Program-made: the position numbers and the translations under genes
Shown here: positions 26,771 to 35,243 of the stretch, piece after piece
Numbering within the stretch: position 1 is the first letter of the stretch
Layout: each line of letters begins with the position of its first letter
The notes under the pieces: generated by a model
The model's input: only the letters and a program-made list of their open reading frames with translations
What the model was told of the DNA's origin: nothing
The model's database searches: none
NCBI RefSeq assembly: GCF_028657905.1
Contig: NZ_CP117781.1
Coordinates: forward strand, 806,001-870,000
Length of the DNA stretch: 64,000 nucleotides
Direction of reading: 5' to 3'
From: Burkholderia sp. FERM BP-3421
GTDB lineage: Bacteria; Pseudomonadota; Gammaproteobacteria; Burkholderiales; Burkholderiaceae

Positions 26771-26785
26771 AGTGGAATCGATTTC
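26771..26785. promoter_or_regulatory. Operator candidate 1 of the fru regulator (AGTGGAATCGATTTC)
   Basis: A near-palindromic site starting 4 bp upstream of the LacI-type regulator's ATG. It matches the second site at 26940-26954 at 14 of 15 positions, differing only in the A/T after AGTGG. Its position would block the regulator's own transcription. Confidence 0.7.
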
Positions 26786-26939
26786 TTTTCTGATCGGTAC
26801 TTACCCTGAGTCTGGTGCGAGATCATGCGCCGGTCAGCCAGACCCACGACCACGCGCCATCGGGCGCAAGCCGCCATTTTACAGAGCAGGTGGCCCGCCG
26901 ACACGGGAATTTGCGATTTAGGGCGCGCTTGACTGAAAA

Positions 26940-26954
26940 AGTGGTATCGATTTC
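26940..26954. promoter_or_regulatory. Operator candidate 2 of the fru regulator (AGTGGTATCGATTTC)
   Basis: This copy lies 38 bp upstream of the ATG of the EIIA-HPr-EI gene, close to where its promoter should be. Two such close matches within 200 bp of divergent DNA strongly suggest a shared regulator. Confidence 0.72.
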
Positions 26955-26992
26955 AATGCGCACATTCCAACGATTCGAATCCAGGAGACGCG

Positions 26993-29518
26993 ATGTCGAT
27001 GTTGCTGACTGCGGAGCAAGTCCGGCTCGGCGCCGAGCCTCGCTCGAAACACGAGGCGATCGCCGAGGCCGGGGCGTTGCTCGTGGCGGCGGGCGCGATC
27101 GAGCCCGGCTATGTCGACAGCCTGCTCGGGCGCGAACAGGTGTCGAACACCTACCTGGGCCAGGGCGTCGCGATCCCGCACGGCCTGCAGGCCGATCGCC
27201 ACCTGATCCGCCGCACCGCGATCGCGGTGCTGCAGGTGCCGGAGGGCGTCGAATGGCACGACGGCGAACGCGCCCGTCTCATCGTTGCGATCGCCGCCCA
27301 GTCCGGCGAGCATATCGCGCTGCTGCAACGCCTCACGCGCCTGATCGGCGAACCGGGCCGGCTCGATGCGCTGCTGGATGCGCACGATCCGCGACAGGTG
27401 GTCGACGCGCTGAACGGCGCGACGGCCGCGACCGATGCCGCCGCGCCCGCGCCTGCGATCGTCGCGGCGACGCCGGCCGATTATGCGGAGCGCGCCGAAC
27501 TGACGCTCGACTATCCGCACGGGCTGCATGCGCGGCCCGCGAGCGCGTGGGTGGGCACCGCGAAGCGTTTCCAGGCCGCGCTGCGCGTGCGGCATGGCGC
27601 GACGGCCGCCGATCCGAAGAACCTCGTGAGCCTGCTGCAACTCGGCGCGACGGCGGGCGCGCAGCTGGTCGTGTCCGCGCAGGGCGTGGACGCGGCCGAT
27701 GCACTCGCCGCGCTGACGCGCACGATTGCCGCGCTGGCGGCCGAGGAGCACGCGCGCGCGGCCGCCGCGAAGGCGCGTCGTGAACCGGCGCCGCCGGTGT
27801 GGACCCCGCAGGGCGCGGCGACCGTGATCGACGGCGTCGGCGCGGGCCCGGGCTTCGTGGTCGGGCCGGTGCGCGTGCTGCGCGGCGCGCGGCTCCAGGT
27901 CGACGACGTGCCGGGCGATACGCTCGAAGCGACGCGTGCGCTCGACCGTGCGCTGCGCGCGACCGGCCAGGAGCTCGATGCGCTCGCGCGCGACACGGCC
28001 GCGCGTCTGGGCGCGGCGGAAGGCGAGATCTTCGGCGCGCAGCGCGCGCTGCTCGACGATCCCGAGCTGCTCGCGGAGACCGCGCGCCGGCTGCTCGACG
28101 GGCACGGGCTCGCGTGGGCGTGGCACCAGGCCGCGGAGCAGCAGGCTGCGCGGCTCGCGGCGCTGCCCGATCCGCTGCTCGCGGCGCGCGCGATCGACCT
28201 GCGCGACGTCGCGCGCCGCGTGCTCGCGCAGCTCGGCGTGGCGGGCGCGGCCTCGTCGCTGCCCGATACGGCGCGGCCGTCGATCCTGATCGCGGAGGAT
28301 CTGACGCCGTCCGACACCGCACGCCTCGATCGTGCCGTCACGCTGGGTTTCTGCACGGTGTCGGGCGGCCCGACCTCGCATACGGCGATCCTCGCGCGCA
28401 CGCTCGGCGTGCCGGCGGCGGTCGCGTGCGGCGCCGCGCTGATGACGGTGGCCGACGGCGCGGACGCGGTGCTGGACGGCGCGGCCGGACGGCTGTACGT
28501 GGGCGTGTCCGCGCAGGATCTCGCGCGGGCGCGGCAGGTGCAGGCCCAGTTGCTGGAGGACGCGCGCCGCGCGGCCGCGAGCCGCGCGCTGCCGGCGACG
28601 ACGCTCGACGGTCATGTGCTGGAGATCGGCGCGAACCTGACCCGTCCCGACCAGGTGCGCGACGCGCTGGACAGCGGCGCGGACGGCGTCGGCCTGATGC
28701 GCACCGAGTTCCTGTTCCTGGAGCGCGACCATGCGCCGGACGAGGACGAGCAGTTCGACTGCTACCGGCGCATGGTTGCCGCGAGCGGCGGCCGGCGGCT
28801 GATCATCCGCACGCTCGACATCGGCGGCGACAAGCAGGTGCCTTATCTGAACCTGCCCGAGGAGGCGAACCCGTTCCTCGGCGTGCGCGGCGTGCGGCTG
28901 TGCCTGCGCCGGCCGGATCTGTTCGTGCCGCAGCTGCGCGCGCTCTACCGTGCGGCCGGGACGGGGCCGCTGTGGATCATGTTCCCGATGGTGTCGACGC
29001 TGGACGAAGCGCGCCAGGCGCTCGAACTGGCCGAGCATGTGCGCGCCGAACTCGACGCGCCGAAGGTGCCGCTCGGCATCATGGTGGAGACGCCCTCGGC
29101 GGCCGCGCTCGCCGATCACTTCGCGGCGCTCGTGGATTTCTTCTCGATCGGCACCAACGATCTCACGCAGTACGTGCTCGCGATCGACCGCGAGCATCCG
29201 GAGCTGGCGCGCATGGCCGAAAGCCTGCATCCCGCTGTCCTGCGCATGATCCGGCAGACGGTGGACGGCGCGCGCCGTCATCGCAAGTGGGTCGGCGTGT
29301 GCGGCGGGCTGGCGGGCGAGCCGCTCGGCGCGTCGATTCTCGCGGGGCTCGGGGTCGACGAGCTGTCGATGAGCGCGCGCGACATCCCGGCCGTGAAGAC
29401 GCGGCTGCGCGGCGCACGCCTCGATGCGTTGCAGGCGCTCGCCGAGCGCGCGCTCGCATGCGCGGACGCCGATGCGGTGCGGGCGCTGGACGGCGCGGAC
29501 ATCCGGGCGGCCGCATGA
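26993..29518 (+). CDS. fruB: Fused fructose PTS protein: EIIA(Fru)-HPr-Enzyme I
   Basis: This 841-aa protein carries three phosphotransfer domains in order. EIIA-Fru is at about residues 1-145 with H63 in GVAIPHG. HPr is at about 165-255 with H179 in PHGLHARPASAWV. Enzyme I is at about 270-840, with the phospho-histidine H463 in GPTSHTAILAR and C770 in VGVCGGLAGEP in the PEP-binding domain. It moves phosphate from PEP to the membrane EIIBC (the product of the third gene) independently of the general PTS. The second and third genes overlap or follow it closely. Some databases call this FPr or FruB; the symbol is by function. Confidence 0.95.
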   Translation: MSMLLTAEQVRLGAEPRSKHEAIAEAGALLVAAGAIEPGYVDSLLGREQVSNTYLGQGVAIPHGLQADRHLIRRTAIAVLQVPEGVEWHDGERARLIVAIAAQSGEHIALLQRLTRLIGEPGRLDALLDAHDPRQVVDALNGATAATDAAAPAPAIVAATPADYAERAELTLDYPHGLHARPASAWVGTAKRFQAALRVRHGATAADPKNLVSLLQLGATAGAQLVVSAQGVDAADALAALTRTIAALAAEEHARAAAAKARREPAPPVWTPQGAATVIDGVGAGPGFVVGPVRVLRGARLQVDDVPGDTLEATRALDRALRATGQELDALARDTAARLGAAEGEIFGAQRALLDDPELLAETARRLLDGHGLAWAWHQAAEQQAARLAALPDPLLAARAIDLRDVARRVLAQLGVAGAASSLPDTARPSILIAEDLTPSDTARLDRAVTLGFCTVSGGPTSHTAILARTLGVPAAVACGAALMTVADGADAVLDGAAGRLYVGVSAQDLARARQVQAQLLEDARRAAASRALPATTLDGHVLEIGANLTRPDQVRDALDSGADGVGLMRTEFLFLERDHAPDEDEQFDCYRRMVAASGGRRLIIRTLDIGGDKQVPYLNLPEEANPFLGVRGVRLCLRRPDLFVPQLRALYRAAGTGPLWIMFPMVSTLDEARQALELAEHVRAELDAPKVPLGIMVETPSAAALADHFAALVDFFSIGTNDLTQYVLAIDREHPELARMAESLHPAVLRMIRQTVDGARRHRKWVGVCGGLAGEPLGASILAGLGVDELSMSARDIPAVKTRLRGARLDALQALAERALACADADAVRALDGADIRAAA

Positions 29519-30528
29519 AGACTGTCGTGACCGTGACGCCGCATCCGGCGCTCGACCAGACCGTGCGGGTGGCGAACCTGGCGCCGGGCGAGGTGAACCG
29601 CGCCGAGTCGCTCGAAGTGAACGCGGGCGGCAAGGGCGTCAACGTGGCGGCGTGCCTCGCCGACTACGGTCTTGCGACCATCGCCACCGGCCTGCTCGGC
29701 GAGGAGGACCGCGGCGCGTTCGAGGCGCTGTTCGCGGCCAAGCACATCACCGATCGCTTCGTGCAGGTGGCGGGCCGCGCGCGGATCAACGTGAAGCTCG
29801 TCGATCCGGCGCGCGGCGAAACCACGGACATCAATCTGCCGGCCGCGCGCGTGACGCCGGCCGAGGTCGACGCGCTCGCGGCGCGGCTGCGCGAGCTGGC
29901 GGCGCCGGGGCGATGGTTCGTGCTGGCGGGCAGCCTGCCGCCCGGGGTGGACGCGGGTTTCTATCGGCGCGCGATCGCGGCGCTGCGCGGCGCGGGCGCG
30001 CAGGTCGCGCTCGATACGAGCGGCGCGCCGCTGGCCGAGGTGCTGTCGGCCGGCCCCGACGCGCTCCCCGATCTGATCAAGCCGAACCGCGAAGAACTCG
30101 CGGCGGCGCTCGGGCACGCGCTGGAGAGCGACGACGCGGTGCTGGAGGCCGCGTGCGCGCTGGTCGGGCGCGGCATCGCGCGGGTGGTCGTGTCGCTGGG
30201 CGCGCGCGGCGCGCTGGGCGTGACGGCGGACCCGGGCGCGGGCGCGGCGCGTTGCCGCGTGTTCCGGGCGACGCCGCCGGCGGTGCCCGTGGCGAGCACG
30301 GTGGGCGCGGGCGATGCGCTGGTCGCGGGGCTCGTTGCCGGGCTCGTCGAGGGACGGCCGTGGGACGAGGTCGGGCGACGCGCGACCGCGATCGCGGCGG
30401 CGAAGCTGGCGCGGGTGGGGCCGCATCTGCCGGGGCGGACGGCGCTCGATGCGCTGGCCGAACGCGTGGCAGTCGAGACATACACGGTGGCCGCGCCGAT
30501 GGGCGCGGCGATACAGCGGGCCGGATAG
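29515..30528 (+). CDS. fruK: 1-Phosphofructokinase
   Basis: This 337-aa PfkB-family kinase shows NAGGKGVNVAACLADYG near the start, LAGSLPPGVD, DLIKPNREEL and the catalytic D267 in STVGAGDALVAGLVAG. It phosphorylates fructose-1-phosphate, delivered by the PTS, to fructose-1,6-bisphosphate. Its ATG overlaps the stop of the fused PTS gene (ATGA), indicating coupled translation. The C-terminus is about 20 residues longer than usual. Confidence 0.95.
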   Translation: MKTVVTVTPHPALDQTVRVANLAPGEVNRAESLEVNAGGKGVNVAACLADYGLATIATGLLGEEDRGAFEALFAAKHITDRFVQVAGRARINVKLVDPARGETTDINLPAARVTPAEVDALAARLRELAAPGRWFVLAGSLPPGVDAGFYRRAIAALRGAGAQVALDTSGAPLAEVLSAGPDALPDLIKPNREELAAALGHALESDDAVLEAACALVGRGIARVVVSLGARGALGVTADPGAGAARCRVFRATPPAVPVASTVGAGDALVAGLVAGLVEGRPWDEVGRRATAIAAAKLARVGPHLPGRTALDALAERVAVETYTVAAPMGAAIQRAG

Positions 30529-30543
30529 GCGGAGACAACGGCA

Positions 30544-32277
30544 ATGGAAAAAATGATAGGACTCGTCGCGGCGCCGGAACAGGCTGCCGCGCCCGTGGTG
30601 GCGGCGCAGGCGTTGAGCCGCGCGGCGCGTGCGCGCGGCGCGGCGCTGGCGCTGGAGACGCGCAGCGCGCTGGGCGTGGAGGCGCCGTTGTCGGCCGCCC
30701 AGATCGAGGCGGCGCGCACGGTGCTGATCGCGGCGGACGTGGGCGTGTCGATCGACGCCGCGCCGTTCGCGGGCAAGACGATCGTGCGGGTGACGCTCGA
30801 CGATGCGATCCGCGAGGCGGACGCGGTGCTCGCGCGCGCGGCGGACAGCGCGCGGCGCGAGACGCCGGCAACCTCGGCGAGGCCGCCGAAGGTTCTGAAA
30901 ATCGTGGCGGTCACGTCCTGTCCGACCGGCATCGCGCACACCTTCATGGCGGCGGAGGGGCTTGCGCAGGGCGCCCAGGCGCTCGGTCACGAGATCCACG
31001 TGGAGACGCAGGGCTCGGTGGGCGCGCAGAACCCGCTGACCGACGCGCAGATCGCGGCGGCGGACCTGGTGGTGATCGCCGCCGACACGCAGGTCGACAA
31101 GAGCCGCTTTCGCGGCAAGCGGCTTTACGAAACCGGCACCAAGAGCGCGATCGGCAAGGGCGCGGCGCTGCTGGAGCGCGCCTGGGCGGAGGCGCGCGTC
31201 GAGGGCGACGCGCCGGCGCGGCCGCTCGCGGACCAGGTGGCGGCGGCCAAGCAGACGCGCGCGGCGCAGGCGGGCGGACCCTATCGCCATCTGATGACGG
31301 GCGTGTCGTTCATGCTGCCGTTCGTGGTGGCGGGCGGCTTGCTGATCGCGCTGTCGTTCGCGCTGGGCGGCATCTACGCGTTCGACGACGCGCACCGGGG
31401 CACGCTCGCCTGGGCGCTGTTCCAGATCGGCGCGAAATCGGCGTTCGCGCTGATCGTGCCGGCGCTGTCGGGATATATCGCGTACTCGATCGCGGATCGC
31501 CCGGGGATCGCGCCGGGCATGGTCGGCGGGATGCTGGCCGCGAGCCTCGGGGCCGGCTTCCTGGGCGGGATCGCATCGGGTTTCCTGGCCGGCTACGCGG
31601 CGTTGCTGATCAACCGGCGCCTGAAGCTGCACCGCAACCTCGAAGGCTTGAAGCCGGTGCTGATCATTCCGCTGCTGTCGACGCTGATCGTCGGCTTGCT
31701 GATGATCTACGTGGTCGGCACGCCGGTGGCCGCGGCGCTGCATGCGCTGGAGGGGTGGCTGCGCTCGATGCAGGCGGGCAGCGCGCTCACGCTCGGGCTG
31801 ATCCTCGGCGCGATGATGGCGTTCGACATGGGCGGGCCGATCAACAAGGCCGCGTATGCGTTCAGCGTGGGCCTGATCGCGAGCCACGTCTACACGCCGA
31901 TGGCCGCGACGATGGCGGCCGGGATGACGCCGCCGCTCGGCATCGCGCTCGCGACCTGGCTGTTCCGCGCGCGCTTCTCGCCGGAGGAGCGCGAGGCCGG
32001 CAATGCGGCCGCGGTGCTCGGCATCGCGTTCATCACCGAAGGCGCGATTCCGTTCGCCGCGCGCGATCCGATGCGCGTCATTCCCGCCTGCGTCGCGGGT
32101 TCGGCGGTGGCCGGCGCGATCTCGATGGTGGCCGGCGCGGAACTGAAGGTGCCGCACGGCGGGATCTTCGTGCTGCCGATTCCCAATGCGGTCTCGCATC
32201 TCGGCCTGTATGCGGTCGCGATCCTCGCCGGCACGCTCGTGACCGCCGTGGCGGTGGGGGCGTTCAAACGCAAGTAG
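30544..32277 (+). CDS. fruA: Fructose-specific PTS EIIBC component
   Basis: This 577-aa inner-membrane transporter has an N-terminal degenerate EIIB-like domain (about residues 1-105), an active EIIB domain with phospho-Cys C126 in VTSCPTGIAHTFMAAEG, and a large EIIC domain from about residue 235 (RHLMTGVSFMLPFVVAGGLLIALSFALGG to the C-terminus) with the glycine-rich sugar-binding region FDMGGPINKAAYAFSVGL. It phosphorylates fructose at C1 during import, with phosphate from the fused FruB protein. It begins 15 bp after fruK. Confidence 0.95.
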   Translation: MEKMIGLVAAPEQAAAPVVAAQALSRAARARGAALALETRSALGVEAPLSAAQIEAARTVLIAADVGVSIDAAPFAGKTIVRVTLDDAIREADAVLARAADSARRETPATSARPPKVLKIVAVTSCPTGIAHTFMAAEGLAQGAQALGHEIHVETQGSVGAQNPLTDAQIAAADLVVIAADTQVDKSRFRGKRLYETGTKSAIGKGAALLERAWAEARVEGDAPARPLADQVAAAKQTRAAQAGGPYRHLMTGVSFMLPFVVAGGLLIALSFALGGIYAFDDAHRGTLAWALFQIGAKSAFALIVPALSGYIAYSIADRPGIAPGMVGGMLAASLGAGFLGGIASGFLAGYAALLINRRLKLHRNLEGLKPVLIIPLLSTLIVGLLMIYVVGTPVAAALHALEGWLRSMQAGSALTLGLILGAMMAFDMGGPINKAAYAFSVGLIASHVYTPMAATMAAGMTPPLGIALATWLFRARFSPEEREAGNAAAVLGIAFITEGAIPFAARDPMRVIPACVAGSAVAGAISMVAGAELKVPHGGIFVLPIPNAVSHLGLYAVAILAGTLVTAVAVGAFKRK

Positions 32278-33150
32278 GCGGTTCGCCCATGCGCCCGGCG
32301 CTCCGCCGGGCGTCGCGGTTTTCCCGACGATCTCGTGCGTCTTTGCATGCCGCGGCGTGGGCGCGCCGGTCGTCCGGCCGAGTCGGGTCGATGCCGGAAC
32401 CGATCGCCTGACGGACGTTCTCCCTTCTTGCACTCGACACGCACGCTCGCATCGTCATCGGGGCGGCGTGTTGGCCGAGCGCGTCGGATTTCGCCGTGCA
32501 TGTCCCCGCCGGCGGCAGCGGTTTCTCCGTGTCCGCGCAGGGCGACCATGCGGCGGCGAACGACGACGTCGACATGCCGGCGCGCGTGGAGGGCACCCGC
32601 GTCGTATCGATCGCTTGCGCCCGAACATGACTCCCGGTTCGACATGCGTTTCGGGACGCTCCGCTCGATGCGGCGGCGAGTGCTTGCCGACGAGGCGAAC
32701 GACGGCGGCAATCCGGCTTCCTTATATGAGTGCGCGACAAGGCGCGCGTGGCCGGTCTCGTCGCGCGCGCTTCCCCCGCCGTCTTCCGATTGCCAATTCA
32801 TGTCGATGGCGCATCCCCGCGCTTGGGAGCGGCGCCCGATGCCGGTGTGTCGGCAGTTTGAAGAAAAGCTTGCGATGAGTTTGCAGGTGATTGGATTAAT
32901 GAAATAAATCGGCGCGATGAGAGGTAACGTTGAATAGTCGATAAATATCAATAAAATCGAGCAAGGAATTTTCCGACATGATTTAATTGGAACATTCCTA
33001 TTTTTCCATTCGAAACCACTGATGGGCAAAACGCCACGGGATGAACGCGTGGCGTTTTTCGTTTCGGCTGCGCGGATCTTGCGCGGCCGGCGCAAGATCC
33101 CGCCGCGCGTTGACGAGTGGACGACACGATCCCGTTCCGAGGGGGATGCC
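32278..33150. other. Long intergenic region, possible gene remnant
   Basis: No credible complete gene. From about 32460 to 32628 on the plus strand one frame has strong third-position GC and a protein-like reading (starting near IVIGAACWPSASDFAVHVPA) but no start codon, and it stops at TGA; it may be a decayed gene. From about 32860 to 33010 the sequence is notably AT-rich, unlike its surroundings. A terminator hairpin follows at 33028-33060. Confidence 0.4.
33028..33060 (+). terminator. Rho-independent terminator
   Basis: An 11-bp perfect stem (AAAACGCCACG / CGTGGCGTTTT, 9-nt loop) runs into TTTTT on the plus strand. The mirror A-run lets it serve the minus strand as well. It stands alone behind the AT-rich stretch, with no clear gene to terminate. 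Confidence 0.85.
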
Positions 33151-33351
33151 ATGCCGCTGATTACCGTTTCGATGTTTCCTGGCCGCAGCGATGCGCAGAA
33201 GGCCGCGCTCGCCGAAGCGCTGACCGACGCGTTCCTGAGCACCTGCGGCGGCGACCGCGGCGGCGTGTGGGTGATCCTCGACGAGGTGCCGAAGTCGAAC
33301 TGGGCGGTGGGCGGGCAGTTGCGCGCCGGCGCCGCGCCGAAATCGGAGTAG
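33151..33351 (+). CDS. 4-Oxalocrotonate tautomerase-family protein
   Basis: This 66-aa protein starts MPLITVSMFPGRSDAQKAAL. The proline after the initiator Met is the family's catalytic base, and the length is typical of 4-OT subunits, which form hexamers. A GAGGGGG ribosome-binding site precedes the ATG; an upstream in-frame extension would bury the proline and is rejected. Such enzymes isomerise enol/keto acids, but the physiological substrate is unknown here. The DMT transporter starts 24 bp downstream and may be co-transcribed. Confidence 0.88.
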   Translation: MPLITVSMFPGRSDAQKAALAEALTDAFLSTCGGDRGGVWVILDEVPKSNWAVGGQLRAGAAPKSE

Positions 33352-33375
33352 GCGCGTGACGAAGGTGTGCGCCAC

Positions 33376-34248
33376 ATGCTGAAGAATCTTTCGCTCTTCT
33401 CGCTCGTCGTCGCGGTTTGGGGCAGTACCTGGTTCGGCATCAAGCTGCAGGGCGGCGTCGTGCCGATCGAGCTGTCGGCCGGCTATCGCTTCCTGCTCGC
33501 GGCCGCGTGCCTGTTCGTCATCAGCGCGGCAACCGGCCGGCGCCTGCGGTTTCCGCCGCGCACGCACGCGCGCTTCGCGGCGATCGGCGTGCTGCAGTAC
33601 GGGGTCAACTACATCCTGTTCTATCACGCGTCCGAATACATGGTGTCGGGGCTGATGTCGGTGGTGTTCGCGCTGTCCGCGAGCTTCAACCTGATCAACG
33701 CGCGCGTGTTCCTCAAGCGGCCGATCCGGCCCGGCATCGCCGCCGCCGCCGGGGTCGGCGCGCTCGGCCTGTGCATCGCGTTCTGGCCGGACATCCGCCG
33801 CAACACGGCCAACGACGGCATGCTGCTCGGGCTCGCGCTGAGCCTCGTCGGGACCTTGTCGTTCTCGCTCGGCAACACGCTGTCCGCGAAGGTGCAGGCG
33901 GCGGACGTGCCGGTCATGTCGGGCGCGGCGTGGAGCATGCTGTACGGCGGCGCGTGGTCGACCCTGTTCGCGCTGTCGCGCGGCGCGGTGCTGCAATTCG
34001 ACTGGAGCACGGTCTATGTCGGCAGCCTGCTGTATCTGTCGATCATCGGCTCGGCGGTCGGGTTCGTCGCCTACCTGACCTTGCTCGGCCGGGTCGGGCC
34101 GGGGCGCGCGGCGTTCACGACGCTGCTGTTTCCGCTCGTCGCGCTCGGTTTTTCCGCCGCACTCGAGCATTACCACTGGAATCCGTATCTCGGCGTCGGC
34201 GTCGTGATCGTGCTGCTGTCCAACGCGACGATGCTGAGGCGGCGCTGA
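33376..34248 (+). CDS. DMT-superfamily (EamA) transporter
   Basis: This 290-aa membrane protein has about ten helices and two EamA repeats (SLFSLVVAVWGSTWFGIKLQ at the start; a second LYLSIIGSAVGFVAYLTLLGRVGPGRAAFTTLLFPLVALGFSAALE near the end). A GTG three codons upstream is an alternative start. The close spacing with the tautomerase gene suggests an operon. The exported compound is unknown. Confidence 0.88.
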   Translation: MLKNLSLFSLVVAVWGSTWFGIKLQGGVVPIELSAGYRFLLAAACLFVISAATGRRLRFPPRTHARFAAIGVLQYGVNYILFYHASEYMVSGLMSVVFALSASFNLINARVFLKRPIRPGIAAAAGVGALGLCIAFWPDIRRNTANDGMLLGLALSLVGTLSFSLGNTLSAKVQAADVPVMSGAAWSMLYGGAWSTLFALSRGAVLQFDWSTVYVGSLLYLSIIGSAVGFVAYLTLLGRVGPGRAAFTTLLFPLVALGFSAALEHYHWNPYLGVGVVIVLLSNATMLRRR

Positions 34249-34411
34249 GCGGCCGCGCTCGACGGGGCGCGGCGGTCGGCCTGCCGTCGTGCGTTCAGCG
34301 TGCGCGAAGATCTTGCAATGAGGCGAGGGAGCGGCGAGGCGGCCGGCGCGACGCGCGCCGGCACACGGTGGCGCGACCGCCACGGCGCGGTTGCCCGCGC
34401 CGCGCGGTGCG

Positions 34412-34687
34412 TCAGTGATGCGAGTAGGTGTCCTGCGCAGGCGTATGCCGTGCGTGATGCTTCTTGTGGTGCTTCTTCTTGGTCGCCTTGTGGTGAGGCG
34501 CGGCGGTCGGTTGCTGCGGCGCGCCATTCATGGCCGGTTGCGCCGGAGCGGGCGCCGGCGCCGCGGCGCCGCCGTTTCCGGACATCGTTGCCTGGCCTTC
34601 GCCGAACTGATAGTTCGTTTGCGCATAGGCGGCGGCCGTCGTGGCGAGCACGGCGCATGCGCCGGCGAGCAGCTTCGTGACTTTCAT
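34412..34687 (-). CDS. Small secreted histidine/lysine-rich protein
   Basis: The 91-aa precursor has a clean signal peptide (MKVTKLLAGACAVLATTAAAYAQ, cleavage likely after AYA) followed by an Ala/Pro-rich linker and a tail with clustered histidines and lysines (HHKATKKKHHKKHHARH). The tail suggests metal binding or interaction with anionic surfaces; neither is shown. A GGAGG-like site precedes the ATG. It is a single gene on the minus strand. Confidence 0.7.
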   Translation of the reverse strand: MKVTKLLAGACAVLATTAAAYAQTNYQFGEGQATMSGNGGAAAPAPAPAQPAMNGAPQQPTAAPHHKATKKKHHKKHHARHTPAQDTYSHH

Positions 34688-34817
34688 CGGGAATCCTCCT
34701 TATCTGAACCGGGCGAGAGCATACCCTGTCAGACGGGCGGGATCATGTCGTTTCGGTGACAGCGAAGCATCTTTGACAATTCCGCCCGCGCCGTGTCATT
34801 TGCCGCACATCCGATGT

Positions 34818-35057
34818 TCAGTACTGCCGGTTTTCGTCCCCGCGGCGATCGTCGCCCCGGTCGTCCCTGGGCGGATGCGCACGCTCCCACTCGGCGCGTT
34901 CCCAGTAACGGTGCCCATCCCAATAGCGATCGCCGTGCCAGCCGATGCCCACGTTCACATCCACGCCCGGCCCGGGCGCGGCCGGATAGACCGCGCATCC
35001 GGCCAGCGCGATCGTGACGAAGGAGGCCAGCAGCGCCGGCGCAATCAGTTTGTTCAT
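34818..35057 (-). CDS. Small lipoprotein, 79 aa
   Basis: The protein has a signal peptide with a lipobox, LAGC (residues 18-21), so Cys21 should be lipidated and the mature part anchored to a membrane. The rest is rich in Trp, Arg and Asp (WHGDRYWDGHRYWERAEW). It resembles the small uncharacterised YXWXXXR-type periplasmic lipoproteins of Burkholderia. An AGGGGATTGG ribosome-binding site is present. Function unknown. Confidence 0.72.
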   Translation of the reverse strand: MNKLIAPALLASFVTIALAGCAVYPAAPGPGVDVNVGIGWHGDRYWDGHRYWERAEWERAHPPRDDRGDDRRGDENRQY

Positions 35058-35243
35058 TGTCCAATCCCCTTTTCGAGTCGGGCGGCTGTTTCGCGCACCC
35101 TGTCATGGAGCATAAGCACGACGCGCGTCACGCGAAGTAAGGGATTGCAACGATTGATGACGGCGCGCCGCGCTGGCGGTGCCCGCGCCGCGCCGGGGCG
35201 CGGCGACCGCCGATCGTCAAGCAGTGTCAGCCGCGCGGGCGGC

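Noticed and set aside
26918..29281. A 787-codon minus-strand frame antisense to the EIIA-HPr-EI gene
   Set aside because: Arg/His/Ala-rich shadow typical of high-GC DNA; the plus-strand gene has all PTS catalytic motifs.
29278..32433. A 1051-codon minus-strand frame opposite fruK and fruA
   Set aside because: Low-complexity Arg-rich shadow without any domain; fruK and fruA are certain.
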